Positions 9,629 to 18,546 of a DNA stretch of 64,000 bases are shown piece by piece (the stretch's first letter is position 1; every line of letters begins with the position of its first letter). The position numbers and the translations under genes were made by a program. The stretch lies in the NCBI RefSeq assembly GCF_900116855.1, contig NZ_UETD01000014.1, positions 57,986 through 121,985 on the forward strand, in the 5' to 3' direction. The notes beneath the pieces were generated by a model. It did not search any database. It had not been told where the DNA came from and was given only the letters and a program-made list of their open reading frames with translations. The DNA is from Ruminococcus flavefaciens (GTDB lineage Bacteria > Bacillota > Clostridia > Oscillospirales > Ruminococcaceae).

Positions 9629-10533
9629 GATAATGCTCCTTCAAGGGTATCGATATCTTCAACATTTACAGCTGTCACGTCCTTGAGTGTCTTTTTTACC
9701 AGTCCTGTGAGAGTTCTTCCGGGTCCGAATTCAACGAATCTGTCTGCACCTGCCTCATGCATGGCAGCAAGCTCCGATGTAAAGCGGACAGGGGATACGA
9801 TGTGCTTTGCAAGCAGCGAAGCCATATCCGAGAAATCCGTGAGCTCGCCGCCTGTCAGGTTGGAGTAGTACTTCACCTGAGGAGCTTTGAACTCGATAGT
9901 CTTTGCGGTCTCGTAGAACTTGTCCGCAGCAGGCTGCATAAGCTTTGAATGGAAAGCGCCTGCAACATTGAGGGGGATAACTCTTGCCTTCATACCTGCG
10001 AATACCTCGCTGACCTCGGCGATACCCTCGGGAGTTCCTGCGATAACGGTCTGCGTGGGGGAGTTGTAGTTTACTGCTGTGACATATTCCTTAGCCTCGC
10101 CGCAGACTCTTTCCACCTCCTCGGGCGCTATCTTCATGACAGCAGCCATAGCACCCTCTGCGGAAGCGGTAGCCTCCTCCATAGCGGCTGCTCTTGCCTT
10201 TATAAGGCGGAATGCGTCCTCAAGGGATATCATTCCCGAGGCGTACATAGCTGCGTACTCACCGAGGGAGTGACCTGCGACACCGTCAAAGGTGAAGCCC
10301 TTTGACTGAGCGGCTTTCAGGCACACGATGGAGGTCGCCATGACAGCGGGCTGGGAGTTGATGGTCCTCGACAGCTCGTCGAGAGGAGCATTGAAGCATA
10401 TCTCCTTCAGGTCGCAGCCGAGTATTCCGGAACCTGTCTCGTATACGGAGAGGAGCTCGGGCATAGCCTCTGCTATATCCTTGCCCATTCCCTCGTACTG
10501 TGAGCCCTGTCCCGAAAATAGTGAAATTGTCAT
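9625..10533 (-). CDS. fabD: Malonyl-CoA:ACP transacylase
   Basis: Transfers malonyl from CoA to acyl carrier protein to feed fatty acid elongation. 302 residues. The N-terminal 'FSGQGSQYEGMG' and the nucleophile elbow GHSLGEYAA (Ser89) are diagnostic, as is the later 'GAFHSKLM' histidine motif. The start MTISLF is chosen because an upstream ATG is part of the GGATG ribosome site. It is odd that fabD is not in the fatty acid operon but divergent from it, heading a chain that contains shikimate genes. Confidence 0.95.
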   Translation of the reverse strand: MTISLFSGQGSQYEGMGKDIAEAMPELLSVYETGSGILGCDLKEICFNAPLDELSRTINSQPAVMATSIVCLKAAQSKGFTFDGVAGHSLGEYAAMYASGMISLEDAFRLIKARAAAMEEATASAEGAMAAVMKIAPEEVERVCGEAKEYVTAVNYNSPTQTVIAGTPEGIAEVSEVFAGMKARVIPLNVAGAFHSKLMQPAADKFYETAKTIEFKAPQVKYYSNLTGGELTDFSDMASLLAKHIVSPVRFTSELAAMHEAGADRFVEFGPGRTLTGLVKKTLKDVTAVNVEDIDTLEGALS

Positions 10534-10616
10534 AATAATAAACATCCTTTCTGTGCGTTATATTCAATGTTATGGTGGAAATATCTTAATAATCGATTGC
10601 AAATTTGTGAGAAATG

Positions 10617-10658
10617 ACGATATTTTGTCTTGAAATTGTCAAAGTGCCAAAATATCGT
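10617..10658. promoter_or_regulatory. Inverted repeat in the fabD/fabH divergent region
   Basis: ACGATATTTTG at 10617-10627 and CAAAATATCGT at 10648-10658 are perfectly complementary 11-bp arms. The 20-base interval contains a smaller repeat, TTGA-N5-TCAA (10633-10645). It lies between the two divergent fatty acid units and is a candidate shared operator. No fapR or fabT regulator gene is present in the window. Confidence 0.5.
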
Positions 10659-10817
10659 TGCAAAAAAACTCAAAATGATTTACAATATTATATGTGTGGT
10701 ATTATGCCCGTTTGACGAAAAAGGTCATCGGACAGCCTGCCGACATTATTACTATAACACAATTTTTTGGTTTTTACAACCATATTTGCATATTTTTTAA
10801 TTGCTAAGGAGTTATTA

Positions 10818-11804
10818 ATGGGTATCAGCATTTTGGGAATGGGCAGATATGTGCCCGAGCAGATATTGACAAACGACGACTTCACCCGTTTTGTCGAGAC
10901 CAACGACGAGTGGATAAGGACAAGAACGGGCATAACCGAGCGTCCGATGGCAGGCTGGGAGCCCACATGGTACATGGGAAAACAGGCTTCGCTGCGAGCA
11001 ATAGAGGCAGCAGGGGTATCTCCCGAGGATATCGGACTGGTCATCTCGTGTACTGTCACCTCTGATTTTCTTACGCCCAGTATGGCAAGCGTTATCCAGC
11101 ATGAGATAGGAGCACCGAATGCTGCTGCCTTTGACCTGAACGCAGCCTGCTCGGGCTTTGTGTATGCACTTGACACCGCAAGGCGCTTCCTCGAGACAGA
11201 TGACTCGCTGAAATACGTCCTTGTAGTTGCAAATGAGGCGCTTTCACGCTTTCTTGACTTCTCCGACAGGTCGTCCTGCATACTCTTTGGCGACGGCGCT
11301 GCGGCAGCCATAGTCGAAAAGAGCGATAAGCTGTTTTCAGCGGCTCTCCGTTCACAGGGAAAGGATGCAAAGTATCTGTATGCAAGGTCACTGAATGTGG
11401 CTCCCGAGGTGGCTCAGGAAAGCGATTTCGCAGACCCCTTCCCCGAGGCTCCGCTGCATAAGCTCCAGCAGAACGGAAAAGAGGTCTACAAGTTTGCAAC
11501 ACAGGCTCTGGCAAGGTCCTTTGAGCTTGCGGCAGAAAAAATAAACATCACCAAGGACGACATAGACTGGTTCGTGCCCCATCAGGCGAACGTACGAATA
11601 ATCGAGACCGCCGCCAAGAAGCTGGGAGTGCCTATGGATAAGTTCATAGTTACTCTCGACCATTACGGCAACACCTCCAGTGCCTCCATTCCTCTTGCGC
11701 TCTGTGAGGCGACAGAGAAAGGGATCATCAGGCGCGGACAGACAATAGCCATCATAGGCTTCGGAGCAGGTCTCACCTACGGCGGCATAATAATGGAATA
11801 CTGA
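10818..11804 (+). CDS. fabH: 3-oxoacyl-ACP synthase III
   Basis: Condenses an acyl-CoA primer with malonyl-ACP to start fatty acid synthesis. 328 residues. The catalytic triad is visible: Cys111 in 'NAACSGF', His in 'VPHQANVRI' and Asn in 'HYGNTSSAS'. The ATG at 10818 follows AAGGAG; a longer in-frame form would begin inside the leader. First gene of the fatty acid operon. FabH primer choice determines branched versus straight chains, relevant for rumen ruminococci that use branched volatile acids, but specificity cannot be read here. Confidence 0.95.
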   Translation: MGISILGMGRYVPEQILTNDDFTRFVETNDEWIRTRTGITERPMAGWEPTWYMGKQASLRAIEAAGVSPEDIGLVISCTVTSDFLTPSMASVIQHEIGAPNAAAFDLNAACSGFVYALDTARRFLETDDSLKYVLVVANEALSRFLDFSDRSSCILFGDGAAAAIVEKSDKLFSAALRSQGKDAKYLYARSLNVAPEVAQESDFADPFPEAPLHKLQQNGKEVYKFATQALARSFELAAEKINITKDDIDWFVPHQANVRIIETAAKKLGVPMDKFIVTLDHYGNTSSASIPLALCEATEKGIIRRGQTIAIIGFGAGLTYGGIIMEY

Positions 11805-11848
11805 TCTTCATAGCCGCCAGCCATCAGCTTATATAAAGGAGAACTAAT

Positions 11849-12775
11849 ATGAAAACACGCATTACCGAGCTTCTCGGCTGTGAATACCCCATCATACAGG
11901 GCGGTATGGCATGGGTAGCCGAGCACACACTTGCCTCAGCAGTTTCAAACGCAGGCGGTATAGGTCTTATCGCAGGCGGAAGCGCTCCCATCGACTATCT
12001 CCGTGAGCAGATACGTCTCTGCAAGGAAAAGACCGACAAGCCCTTCGGCGTGAACATCATGCTCATGAGCCCCAATGCCGACGACCTTGCACAGCTCTGT
12101 ATCGACGAGGGCGTTAAGGTCATCACCACAGGTGCGGGTAATCCCGGCAAGTACATGGCTGCATGGAAGGATGCAGGCATAAAGGTGATGCCCGTTGTTC
12201 CCTCGGTAGCTCTTGCAAAGAGAATGGAGAAGTCCGGCGCCGATGCGGTCATCGCAGAGGGTACCGAGTCGGGCGGACATATCGGCGAGAACACCACAAT
12301 GTGTCTTGTGCCGCAGGTAGTTGACGCGGTTGAGATACCCGTTATCGCAGCAGGCGGTATCGCTGACGGCAGAGGTATGGCAGCAGCCTTCATGCTGGGC
12401 GCAGAGGGCGTCCAGATAGGCACACGCTTCCTTGCTTCCGAGGAGTGTCAGATACACCCCACATTCAAGGAACTTGTCATCAAGGCGAAGGACACCGACA
12501 ATATCGTAACAGGAAGATACACAGGTCACCCCTGCAGAAATATCAAGACCAAGTTCGCAAAGAAGCTGGCAACAGGCGAGAAGGATGGAACTCTCTCTCC
12601 CGAGGAGTTCGAGCAGCTCACAGTGGGCGCTCTCCGCAGAGCTGTTGTTGACGGCGATGTGGACAGCGGTTCCTTCCTCTGCGGAGCTATCTCGGGCATG
12701 GTGAATGAGATAAAGACCTGTGCCGACATAGTAAAGGAAATAAACGACGGCGCTGAAAAGCTCCTCGGCAGATAA
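11849..12775 (+). CDS. fabK: Enoyl-ACP reductase II (FMN-dependent)
   Basis: Performs the last reduction of each elongation cycle. 308 residues of the nitronate monooxygenase / FabK flavoprotein barrel: 'YPIIQGGMAWVAEHTLASAVSNAGG' at the N-terminus, 'GTESGGHIG' with the catalytic histidine, and phosphate-binding 'IAAGGIADGRGMAAA' and 'GAEGVQIGTRF'. Replaces FabI, as in many clostridia and streptococci. AAAGGAG precedes the start. Confidence 0.93.
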   Translation: MKTRITELLGCEYPIIQGGMAWVAEHTLASAVSNAGGIGLIAGGSAPIDYLREQIRLCKEKTDKPFGVNIMLMSPNADDLAQLCIDEGVKVITTGAGNPGKYMAAWKDAGIKVMPVVPSVALAKRMEKSGADAVIAEGTESGGHIGENTTMCLVPQVVDAVEIPVIAAGGIADGRGMAAAFMLGAEGVQIGTRFLASEECQIHPTFKELVIKAKDTDNIVTGRYTGHPCRNIKTKFAKKLATGEKDGTLSPEEFEQLTVGALRRAVVDGDVDSGSFLCGAISGMVNEIKTCADIVKEINDGAEKLLGR

Positions 12776-12779
12776 AATA

Positions 12780-12793
12780 GTTACATTTGTAAC
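12780..12793. promoter_or_regulatory. Palindrome GTTACATTTGTAAC between fabK and fabG
   Basis: A perfect 14-base palindrome directly after the fabK stop and 23 bases before the -35 box of the internal promoter, so it could be an operator acting on that promoter. Confidence 0.35.
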
Positions 12794-12816
12794 TGCGGAA
12801 AGTGACATTTTTCCCG

Positions 12817-12845
12817 TTAACATCGTGGAAAAAGTGTGTTAAAAT
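12817..12845 (+). promoter_or_regulatory. Internal promoter upstream of fabG
   Basis: TTAACA (12817-12822), 17-base spacer, TAAAAT (12840-12845). It could allow fabG to acpP to be transcribed apart from fabH-fabK. Confidence 0.5.
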
Positions 12846-12885
12846 AGAGTATCACATTCGGATACCGAAAACGGAGGTAAATATT

Positions 12886-13626
12886 ATGGCAACAGCAATA
12901 ATCACAGGCGCTTCTCAGGGAATAGGCGCCTGCATCGCAAAAAGACTTGCAAAGGACGGCTTCGACGTAGTTATAAATCATTACCCCAGTGACAGCGATA
13001 AGGAAAAAGCTCTTGCAGTTGCAGAGGAGTGCCGCAGCTTCGGCGTAAAGGCTGAGTGCTATGCGGCTGATGTATCAAAATTCGACCAGTGCGAGGCTAT
13101 GGTCAAGCAGATAAAGGCTGACTTCGGCACTATCGACGCACTTGTGAACAACGCAGGCATAACCAAGGATAAGCTCCTTGCCAGAATGAGCGAGGACGAG
13201 TATGACGCAGTTATCGCCGTAAATCAGAAAAGCGTTTATAACATGACAAAGCACGTTACAGCAGTTATGATGAAGCAGAGACACGGCAGGATAGTAAATG
13301 TGGCTTCTGTTGCGGGACTCTACGGAAATCCCGGACAGATGAACTACTCCGCTTCAAAGGCAGCCGTAATAGGCATGACAAAGACAGTAGCCAAGGAGTT
13401 CGGCTCACGCAATATCACCTGCAACGCCGTAGCTCCCGGACTTATAAGAACGCCCATGACGGACGTTCTCTCCGATGAATTAAAGGAAAAGATGATAGAG
13501 GCAGTAGCACTCAGACGCTACGGTGAGCCCGAGGAGATAGCTTCGGTAGTCTCCTTCCTCGTATCCGATGATGCTTCCTACGTTACAGGTCAGGTCATCG
13601 AGATATCGGGCGGACTTTCAATGTAA
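12886..13626 (+). CDS. fabG: 3-oxoacyl-ACP reductase
   Basis: NADPH-dependent reduction of 3-oxoacyl-ACP. 246 residues of the classical short-chain dehydrogenase family: nucleotide loop 'TGASQGIG' (residues 8-15), 'NNAG' (88-91), and the catalytic Ser141, Tyr154 and Lys158. The start at 12886 follows GGAGG; an upstream in-frame ATG would add 28 residues not found in the family. Confidence 0.95.
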   Translation: MATAIITGASQGIGACIAKRLAKDGFDVVINHYPSDSDKEKALAVAEECRSFGVKAECYAADVSKFDQCEAMVKQIKADFGTIDALVNNAGITKDKLLARMSEDEYDAVIAVNQKSVYNMTKHVTAVMMKQRHGRIVNVASVAGLYGNPGQMNYSASKAAVIGMTKTVAKEFGSRNITCNAVAPGLIRTPMTDVLSDELKEKMIEAVALRRYGEPEEIASVVSFLVSDDASYVTGQVIEISGGLSM

Positions 13627-13704
13627 TACTACCAACAGACGCAGCAGGGGACTTCCGTCCCACATCTACCACAGGAACAATAATAAAAAGCGAAAGGATA
13701 AAAT

Positions 13705-14964
13705 ATGAGCAGAAGAGTCGTTATCACAGGAATGGGAGCAGTCACTCCCCTCGGAACAGGCGTAGAAAAGTTCTGGGAAGGAATAAAGGCAAACAAGCTG
13801 GGGATATCATTCATAGATATGTTCGATACAGAGCGCACGGGCGTCAAGATAGCAGGAATAGTCCGCGACTTCAACGAGGAGGACTACTATGACGCCGAGG
13901 GCTGCTTCACCAAGAAGGAAGCCAAGCACATGGACACCTTTACAAAGTATGCTGTTATCGCTTCTCACGAGGCACTGACGGACGCAGCAACGGATTTCTC
14001 GGACCTTGACCCCTATAGAGTAGGCGTGCTGGTAGGCTCGGGAATAGGCGGCGTTGACCTCACTCTTTCCGAGTACAGCAAGTTCCTCCAGAAGGGACCC
14101 AGCAGAGTTTCCGCGTTCTACATTCCCATGATGATAAGCAATATGGCTGCAGGTACCATCTCCATGAAGACAGGCTTCAGGGGAGCTAATTTCGATATAA
14201 CAACTGCCTGTGCATCTTCAACTCACTCCATAGGCGAAGCTTTTCGCAAGATAAAGGACGGCTACCTTGACGCCTGCCTTGCAGGAGGCACAGAGTCCAC
14301 AAGAGTTGAGTTCACATTCGGCGGCTTTTCAAATATGAAGGCACTCACAAAGAGCGGCGACCTCACAAGGGCTTCCATCCCCTTCGACAAGGAGAGAAGC
14401 GGATTTGTCCTCGGTGAGGGAAGCGCTGTACTGGTGCTTGAGGAATACGAACACGCCAAGGCAAGAGGCGCAAAGATATACGCAGAGATAGCAGGTTACG
14501 GCGCTACCTGTGACGGATATCACATGACATCGCCCATGCCCGGCGGCGAGGCTGCTGCAAAGGGTATGCAGCTTGCAATGGAAGAAGCAGGTCTCAGGCC
14601 TGCGGATATAGATTACATCAATGCTCACGGCACATCAACAGGTCTCAACGACAAGTACGAGACGGCAGCTATAAAGCTTGCTCTGGGCGAGGAGGACGCA
14701 AGGAGAGTAAAGATAAGCTCCACAAAGTCCATGATAGGACATCTTCTCGGTGCCGCAGGAGCAGTTAAAAAAGTTGTATGCGCGAAATCCGTGCAGGAAG
14801 GATTCATACACGGAACAGTGGGGTATAAGGTCCCCGATGAGGAGTGCGACCTCGATTACTGCGGAAACGGCAATATCGAGCAGGAGGTCAATGCCGTCCT
14901 GTCCAACTCCCTCGGATTCGGCGGACACAACGCTACACTTTGCTTCAGAAAGGTAAAGGATTAA
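13705..14964 (+). CDS. fabF: 3-oxoacyl-ACP synthase II
   Basis: Condensing enzyme of elongation. 419 residues. The thiolase-fold Cys169 lies in 'TTACASSTH', with the two histidines in 'NAHGTST' (about 310) and 'GHLLGAAGA' (about 346), and the C-terminal 'NSLGFGGHNA'. It follows fabG after a 78-base gap and is closely followed by accB. Confidence 0.96.
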   Translation: MSRRVVITGMGAVTPLGTGVEKFWEGIKANKLGISFIDMFDTERTGVKIAGIVRDFNEEDYYDAEGCFTKKEAKHMDTFTKYAVIASHEALTDAATDFSDLDPYRVGVLVGSGIGGVDLTLSEYSKFLQKGPSRVSAFYIPMMISNMAAGTISMKTGFRGANFDITTACASSTHSIGEAFRKIKDGYLDACLAGGTESTRVEFTFGGFSNMKALTKSGDLTRASIPFDKERSGFVLGEGSAVLVLEEYEHAKARGAKIYAEIAGYGATCDGYHMTSPMPGGEAAAKGMQLAMEEAGLRPADIDYINAHGTSTGLNDKYETAAIKLALGEEDARRVKISSTKSMIGHLLGAAGAVKKVVCAKSVQEGFIHGTVGYKVPDEECDLDYCGNGNIEQEVNAVLSNSLGFGGHNATLCFRKVKD

Positions 14965-14976
14965 GGAGGATACTAA

Positions 14977-15450
14977 ATGGAGAAGTTATACGGTCAGCTT
15001 GACCTTGAAACAATAGAGAAGCTTGCTGATATAATCAACAGGAAGGAGCTCTCGGAGCTCACTGTCACAAGCGGTGACAATACCATAACCCTCAAGGGCA
15101 AGAAGTGCGTACCGCCCATGCCCATGCCCGTAGTTGCGGCAGCTCCCGCTCAGGCTCAGTTCCCTGTGGAGAGCACCCTTGCCGAGAGTGAAGCTTCCAT
15201 GGCAGAGGAGGTAAGCGGCAAGATAGTGAAATCGCCTATCGTAGGTACATTCTACTCTGCACCTTCACCCGATAAGCCGCCTTTTGTAAAGACAGGCGAC
15301 GAGGTGAAGAAGGGCGACGTCATCATGATAATCGAGTCCATGAAGCTCATGAACGAGATACAGTCTGAGTTTGACGGCACAGTTGAGCAGATACTTGTGT
15401 CCGACGGTCAGGCGGTTGAGTATGACCAGCCCATAATGGTCATAAAGTAA
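14977..15450 (+). CDS. accB: Biotin carboxyl carrier protein of acetyl-CoA carboxylase
   Basis: Carries carboxybiotin between AccC and AccAD. 157 residues: an N-terminal helical part, a Pro/Ala-rich linker (about 45-75) and a biotinyl domain with 'ESMKLMNEI', where Lys123 is the biotin attachment site. GGAGG precedes the start. Its stop is only three bases from the next ATG, so the following membrane protein is translationally linked to it. Confidence 0.95.
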   Translation: MEKLYGQLDLETIEKLADIINRKELSELTVTSGDNTITLKGKKCVPPMPMPVVAAAPAQAQFPVESTLAESEASMAEEVSGKIVKSPIVGTFYSAPSPDKPPFVKTGDEVKKGDVIMIIESMKLMNEIQSEFDGTVEQILVSDGQAVEYDQPIMVIK

Positions 15451-15453
15451 AAA

Positions 15454-16050
15454 ATGAAATACAGGTTCATCACGCAGGATATCATCGACGCGGGAAGCAT
15501 AAATATAACTTCCCCCGAGATGTATTCGGAAGCCCGTGAATACAACATAGATGCAGGCAGAAACTATATCAGGCGCAGGAACAACCATATCGCTATGGCA
15601 ATATGGTTCGGCGTACAGCCTTTGCTGGTCCTTTTTTGCATAGTGCTCCTTACGGGACTTACACAGCTCGATCAGGTGCATACGGGCAGGACCACCTCGA
15701 ATGCAAGGATAATCGCAGCTGTTGTGGGCTTTATATCGTGGCTGCTCATCTACGGCTATTTCGTAGTCCTCAGGAAACAGCGCAGCGGACTCATGATGTT
15801 CCTGACATCACTTCCGCTTTTGCTGGTACACTGGTCATTTGCCGTTATCTGCATTGCCAACTTCGTCATCGGAAAATGGTACACCGGCTGGGAGAAAAAG
15901 CTCTCCGAAAGGGCAGGCTATCCCGGGTTCACACAGCTTGCCATAACCACCATCGACAGCGAGGCAAATACAGTTGAGGAGCTCACCTTTGAAAACATCA
16001 GGGAGAGAGCCGTGACTATGCACAGGCATGACGGTACATTCCTGAAATAG
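15454..16050 (+). CDS. Unrecognised three-segment membrane protein inside the fatty acid operon
   Basis: 198 residues. An N-terminal cytosolic-looking part ('FITQDIIDAGSINITSPEMY', about 5-45) precedes three hydrophobic segments (about 50-72, 85-108, 115-140). A C-terminal soluble part (about 145-198) carries 'AGYPGFTQLAITT', 'LTFENIRERA' and 'HRHDGTFLK'. The next gene is a paralogue. The protein is encoded three bases after accB and before fabZ, so it is made together with acetyl-CoA carboxylase. I do not recognise the family; a role near membrane lipid synthesis is only suggested by position. Confidence 0.72.
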   Translation: MKYRFITQDIIDAGSINITSPEMYSEAREYNIDAGRNYIRRRNNHIAMAIWFGVQPLLVLFCIVLLTGLTQLDQVHTGRTTSNARIIAAVVGFISWLLIYGYFVVLRKQRSGLMMFLTSLPLLLVHWSFAVICIANFVIGKWYTGWEKKLSERAGYPGFTQLAITTIDSEANTVEELTFENIRERAVTMHRHDGTFLK

Positions 16051-16059
16051 GAGCAGGCT

Positions 16060-16653
16060 ATGGAATACAGATATATCACACAGGAGATCATCGACTCGGG
16101 CGGCAGGAATATCACTTCCCCCGAGATGTTCGAGGAAGCCCGTCAATATAATATCGAAGCGACAAAGAACCTTACAAGGCGACAGAGGGCGCATTCGCTT
16201 TTCAATATCTGGATGATAGTGCAGTTCATATACCTTTTCTACAAGGTATTCAGCATACTTACAGATACTACCATGAAGCAGTTCGGCGACGGGAGCTACA
16301 CTCCCGACATTCTGGTATGGCTTGGAGTCGCAGGCTTTTTCGGGTATATCGGGCTTATAATATGGTTCGTGTTCCTGAAGCACTGCCGCAACAAGTTCAT
16401 CATCGCGCTGATATCCCTGACGGTGATAGCAGTTTCGTGGAGGCTCTGGCTCATACCCGTGGTGAATTTCCTTGTGACATGGTACTACGAGTACGTCGAG
16501 AACGAGCTTTCAAAGGAGCTTGGCTACCCGTCATTCACTCAGCTCAATATCACCACATTCAACAGCTATGCAGGCAGCGTGGATAACATTACATTTGACA
16601 GTATACGCGAGAAAGCCAGACGGGATCACCCTCATGACGGTGAGTTCCTGTGA
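16060..16653 (+). CDS. Paralogue of the preceding membrane protein
   Basis: 197 residues with the same plan: 'YITQEIIDSGGRNITSPEMF' at the start, three membrane segments (about 45-65, 80-105, 112-138) and the C-terminal signature 'LGYPSFTQLNITT', 'ITFDSIREKA', 'HPHDGEFL'. The shared pattern between the two copies is GYPxFTQLxITT, TFxxIRExA and HxHDGxFL. The strong conservation of the soluble tail compared with the membrane part suggests that the tail is the functional site. AGGAG overlaps the preceding stop, ten bases upstream. Confidence 0.72.
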   Translation: MEYRYITQEIIDSGGRNITSPEMFEEARQYNIEATKNLTRRQRAHSLFNIWMIVQFIYLFYKVFSILTDTTMKQFGDGSYTPDILVWLGVAGFFGYIGLIIWFVFLKHCRNKFIIALISLTVIAVSWRLWLIPVVNFLVTWYYEYVENELSKELGYPSFTQLNITTFNSYAGSVDNITFDSIREKARRDHPHDGEFL

Positions 16654-16707
16654 TATACAGACCGCTCCCGAAGCGAGAGGGAGCATATTATAACGGAGGA
16701 CTTTGAT

Positions 16708-17151
16708 ATGTCAGATATACTTATGAATAAAGAGCAGATCATGGAAATAATCCCCCACCGCGACCCTTTCCTTCTCATCGACGAGATCGTTGACATGGAG
16801 GTAGGCGTAAAGGTACACGCAAGGAAGTACATAAAGGAGGAGGACTTCTGGTTCAAGGGGCACTTCCCCGGATATCCTGTTACTCCCGGCGTTCTCATGG
16901 TGGAGATGCTGGCACAGGCAGGTGCGGTATGTATGCTCTCAAAGCCCGAATTCAAGGGCAAGATCGGACTTTTCGGCGGCATAGACAAGGCTAAGTTCCG
17001 CAGACAGGTAGTTCCCGGCGACGTTCTCGACCTTGAGGTGGAGATCATCCGTCAGCGCGGACCCGTGGGCACAGGAAAGGCTCTTGCCTCGGTAGGCGGC
17101 GAAAAGGCTGTATCATGCGAGATAACCTTTGTAGTTACAGACAATAAATAA
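16708..17151 (+). CDS. fabZ: 3-hydroxyacyl-ACP dehydratase
   Basis: Dehydrates 3-hydroxyacyl-ACP to trans-2-enoyl-ACP. 147 residues, hot-dog fold. The catalytic His lies in 'IIPHRDPFLLID' and the Glu in 'GHFPGYPVTPGVLMVEMLAQ'. It is preceded by GGAGG and followed after 21 bases by accC. Confidence 0.95.
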   Translation: MSDILMNKEQIMEIIPHRDPFLLIDEIVDMEVGVKVHARKYIKEEDFWFKGHFPGYPVTPGVLMVEMLAQAGAVCMLSKPEFKGKIGLFGGIDKAKFRRQVVPGDVLDLEVEIIRQRGPVGTGKALASVGGEKAVSCEITFVVTDNK

Positions 17152-17172
17152 TCCATACAGGAGATAATATAG

Positions 17173-18525
17173 ATGTTCAGAAAAGTTCTTATCGCCAACA
17201 GAGGCGAGATAGCTGTACGAATAATAAGAGCGTGCAGGGAGCTGAGCATACGAAGCGTGGCGGTTTATTCCACCGCTGACCGCACATCGCTCCATGCACA
17301 GATAGCCGACGAGGCTGTATGCATCGGTCCTGCGGCGACCAAGGACAGCTACCTCAATATGAACGCAATAATACAGGCGGCACTGAATACAGGCGCCGAT
17401 GCTATACACCCGGGCTTCGGATTTCTGTCCGAGAACGCAGAATTTGCAAAGCTCTGCGAGGCGAACGGAATAGTTTTCATCGGTCCGTCATATAAGTCAA
17501 TAGAGATGCTCGGCGACAAGGCAGCCGCAAAGGAGACCATGGCAGCAGCAGGCGTTCCCGTTATCCCCGGCTCAAAGGGCGCCGTGAAGTCTCTGGAGGA
17601 GGCTCGCAGCATTGCCGACAAGGCAGGCTATCCCGTACTGGTAAAGGCTTCCGCAGGCGGCGGCGGACGCGGCATACGCCGTGTTGACAGCCCCGAGGAG
17701 CTTGAGGCACAGATGACAGCCGCTCAGCAGGAGGCTAAGAATTTCTTCGGTGACGATGCGGTATATATCGAGAAATTCCTTATCAATCCACACCATGTGG
17801 AGATACAGATAATAGCCGACAAGCACGGCAACTATATCCACCTCTGCGAGCGCGACTGCTCCATGCAGCGCCGCAACCAGAAGATGCTGGAGGAATGCCC
17901 CAGCCCCATAGTTGACGAGAAGCTCCGCGCAAAGATGGGCGCAGCAGCAGTTACAGCTGCAAAGGAGTGCGGCTACTACAACGCAGGAACCATCGAGTTC
18001 CTTGTGGACGAGAACCGCGACTTCTACTTCATGGAAATGAACACGAGAATACAGGTCGAGCACCCCATTACCGAGGAGGTAACAGGCTTTGACCTTGTAA
18101 AGGCACAGATAGAGATAGCCGACGGCAAGCCTCTTGAGATAAAGCAGGAGGACGTTACCATGCGCGGTCACGCTATCGAGTGCAGAATAAACGCAGAAAA
18201 TCCCGACAAGGGCTTCCGTCCGTCACCGGGTACCATTACGGCACTTTATATGCCAGGCGGCCCCGGAATAAGAATAGACGGCGCAGTATATCAGGGCTAC
18301 ACCATCACCCCTTACTATGATTCGATGATAAGCAAGCTTATCGCACACGGCTCTGACAGAGAGGACGCCATAAACAAGATGAGATGGGCACTTTCGGAGT
18401 TCATCGTTGAGGGCGTTGACACCAATATAGACTTCCAGCTGGAGATAATCAGAAATGCCGATTTCAAGGCAGGAAAGTACGATATCGGCTTCCTTGGCAG
18501 GTTCATGGAAGAAAAGAAGAAATAA
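17173..18525 (+). CDS. accC: Biotin carboxylase subunit of acetyl-CoA carboxylase
   Basis: Carboxylates biotin on AccB with ATP and bicarbonate. 450 residues. N-terminal domain 'ILIANRGEIAVRIIRACRE', ATP-grasp with the glycine loop 'KASAGGGGRGIRR', and the metal- and bicarbonate-site motif 'FMEMNTRIQVEHPITEEVTG'. All parts of the normal length are present. Confidence 0.97.
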   Translation: MFRKVLIANRGEIAVRIIRACRELSIRSVAVYSTADRTSLHAQIADEAVCIGPAATKDSYLNMNAIIQAALNTGADAIHPGFGFLSENAEFAKLCEANGIVFIGPSYKSIEMLGDKAAAKETMAAAGVPVIPGSKGAVKSLEEARSIADKAGYPVLVKASAGGGGRGIRRVDSPEELEAQMTAAQQEAKNFFGDDAVYIEKFLINPHHVEIQIIADKHGNYIHLCERDCSMQRRNQKMLEECPSPIVDEKLRAKMGAAAVTAAKECGYYNAGTIEFLVDENRDFYFMEMNTRIQVEHPITEEVTGFDLVKAQIEIADGKPLEIKQEDVTMRGHAIECRINAENPDKGFRPSPGTITALYMPGGPGIRIDGAVYQGYTITPYYDSMISKLIAHGSDREDAINKMRWALSEFIVEGVDTNIDFQLEIIRNADFKAGKYDIGFLGRFMEEKKK

Positions 18526-18546
18526 TCGGGAATGTGGTGAACGTAA

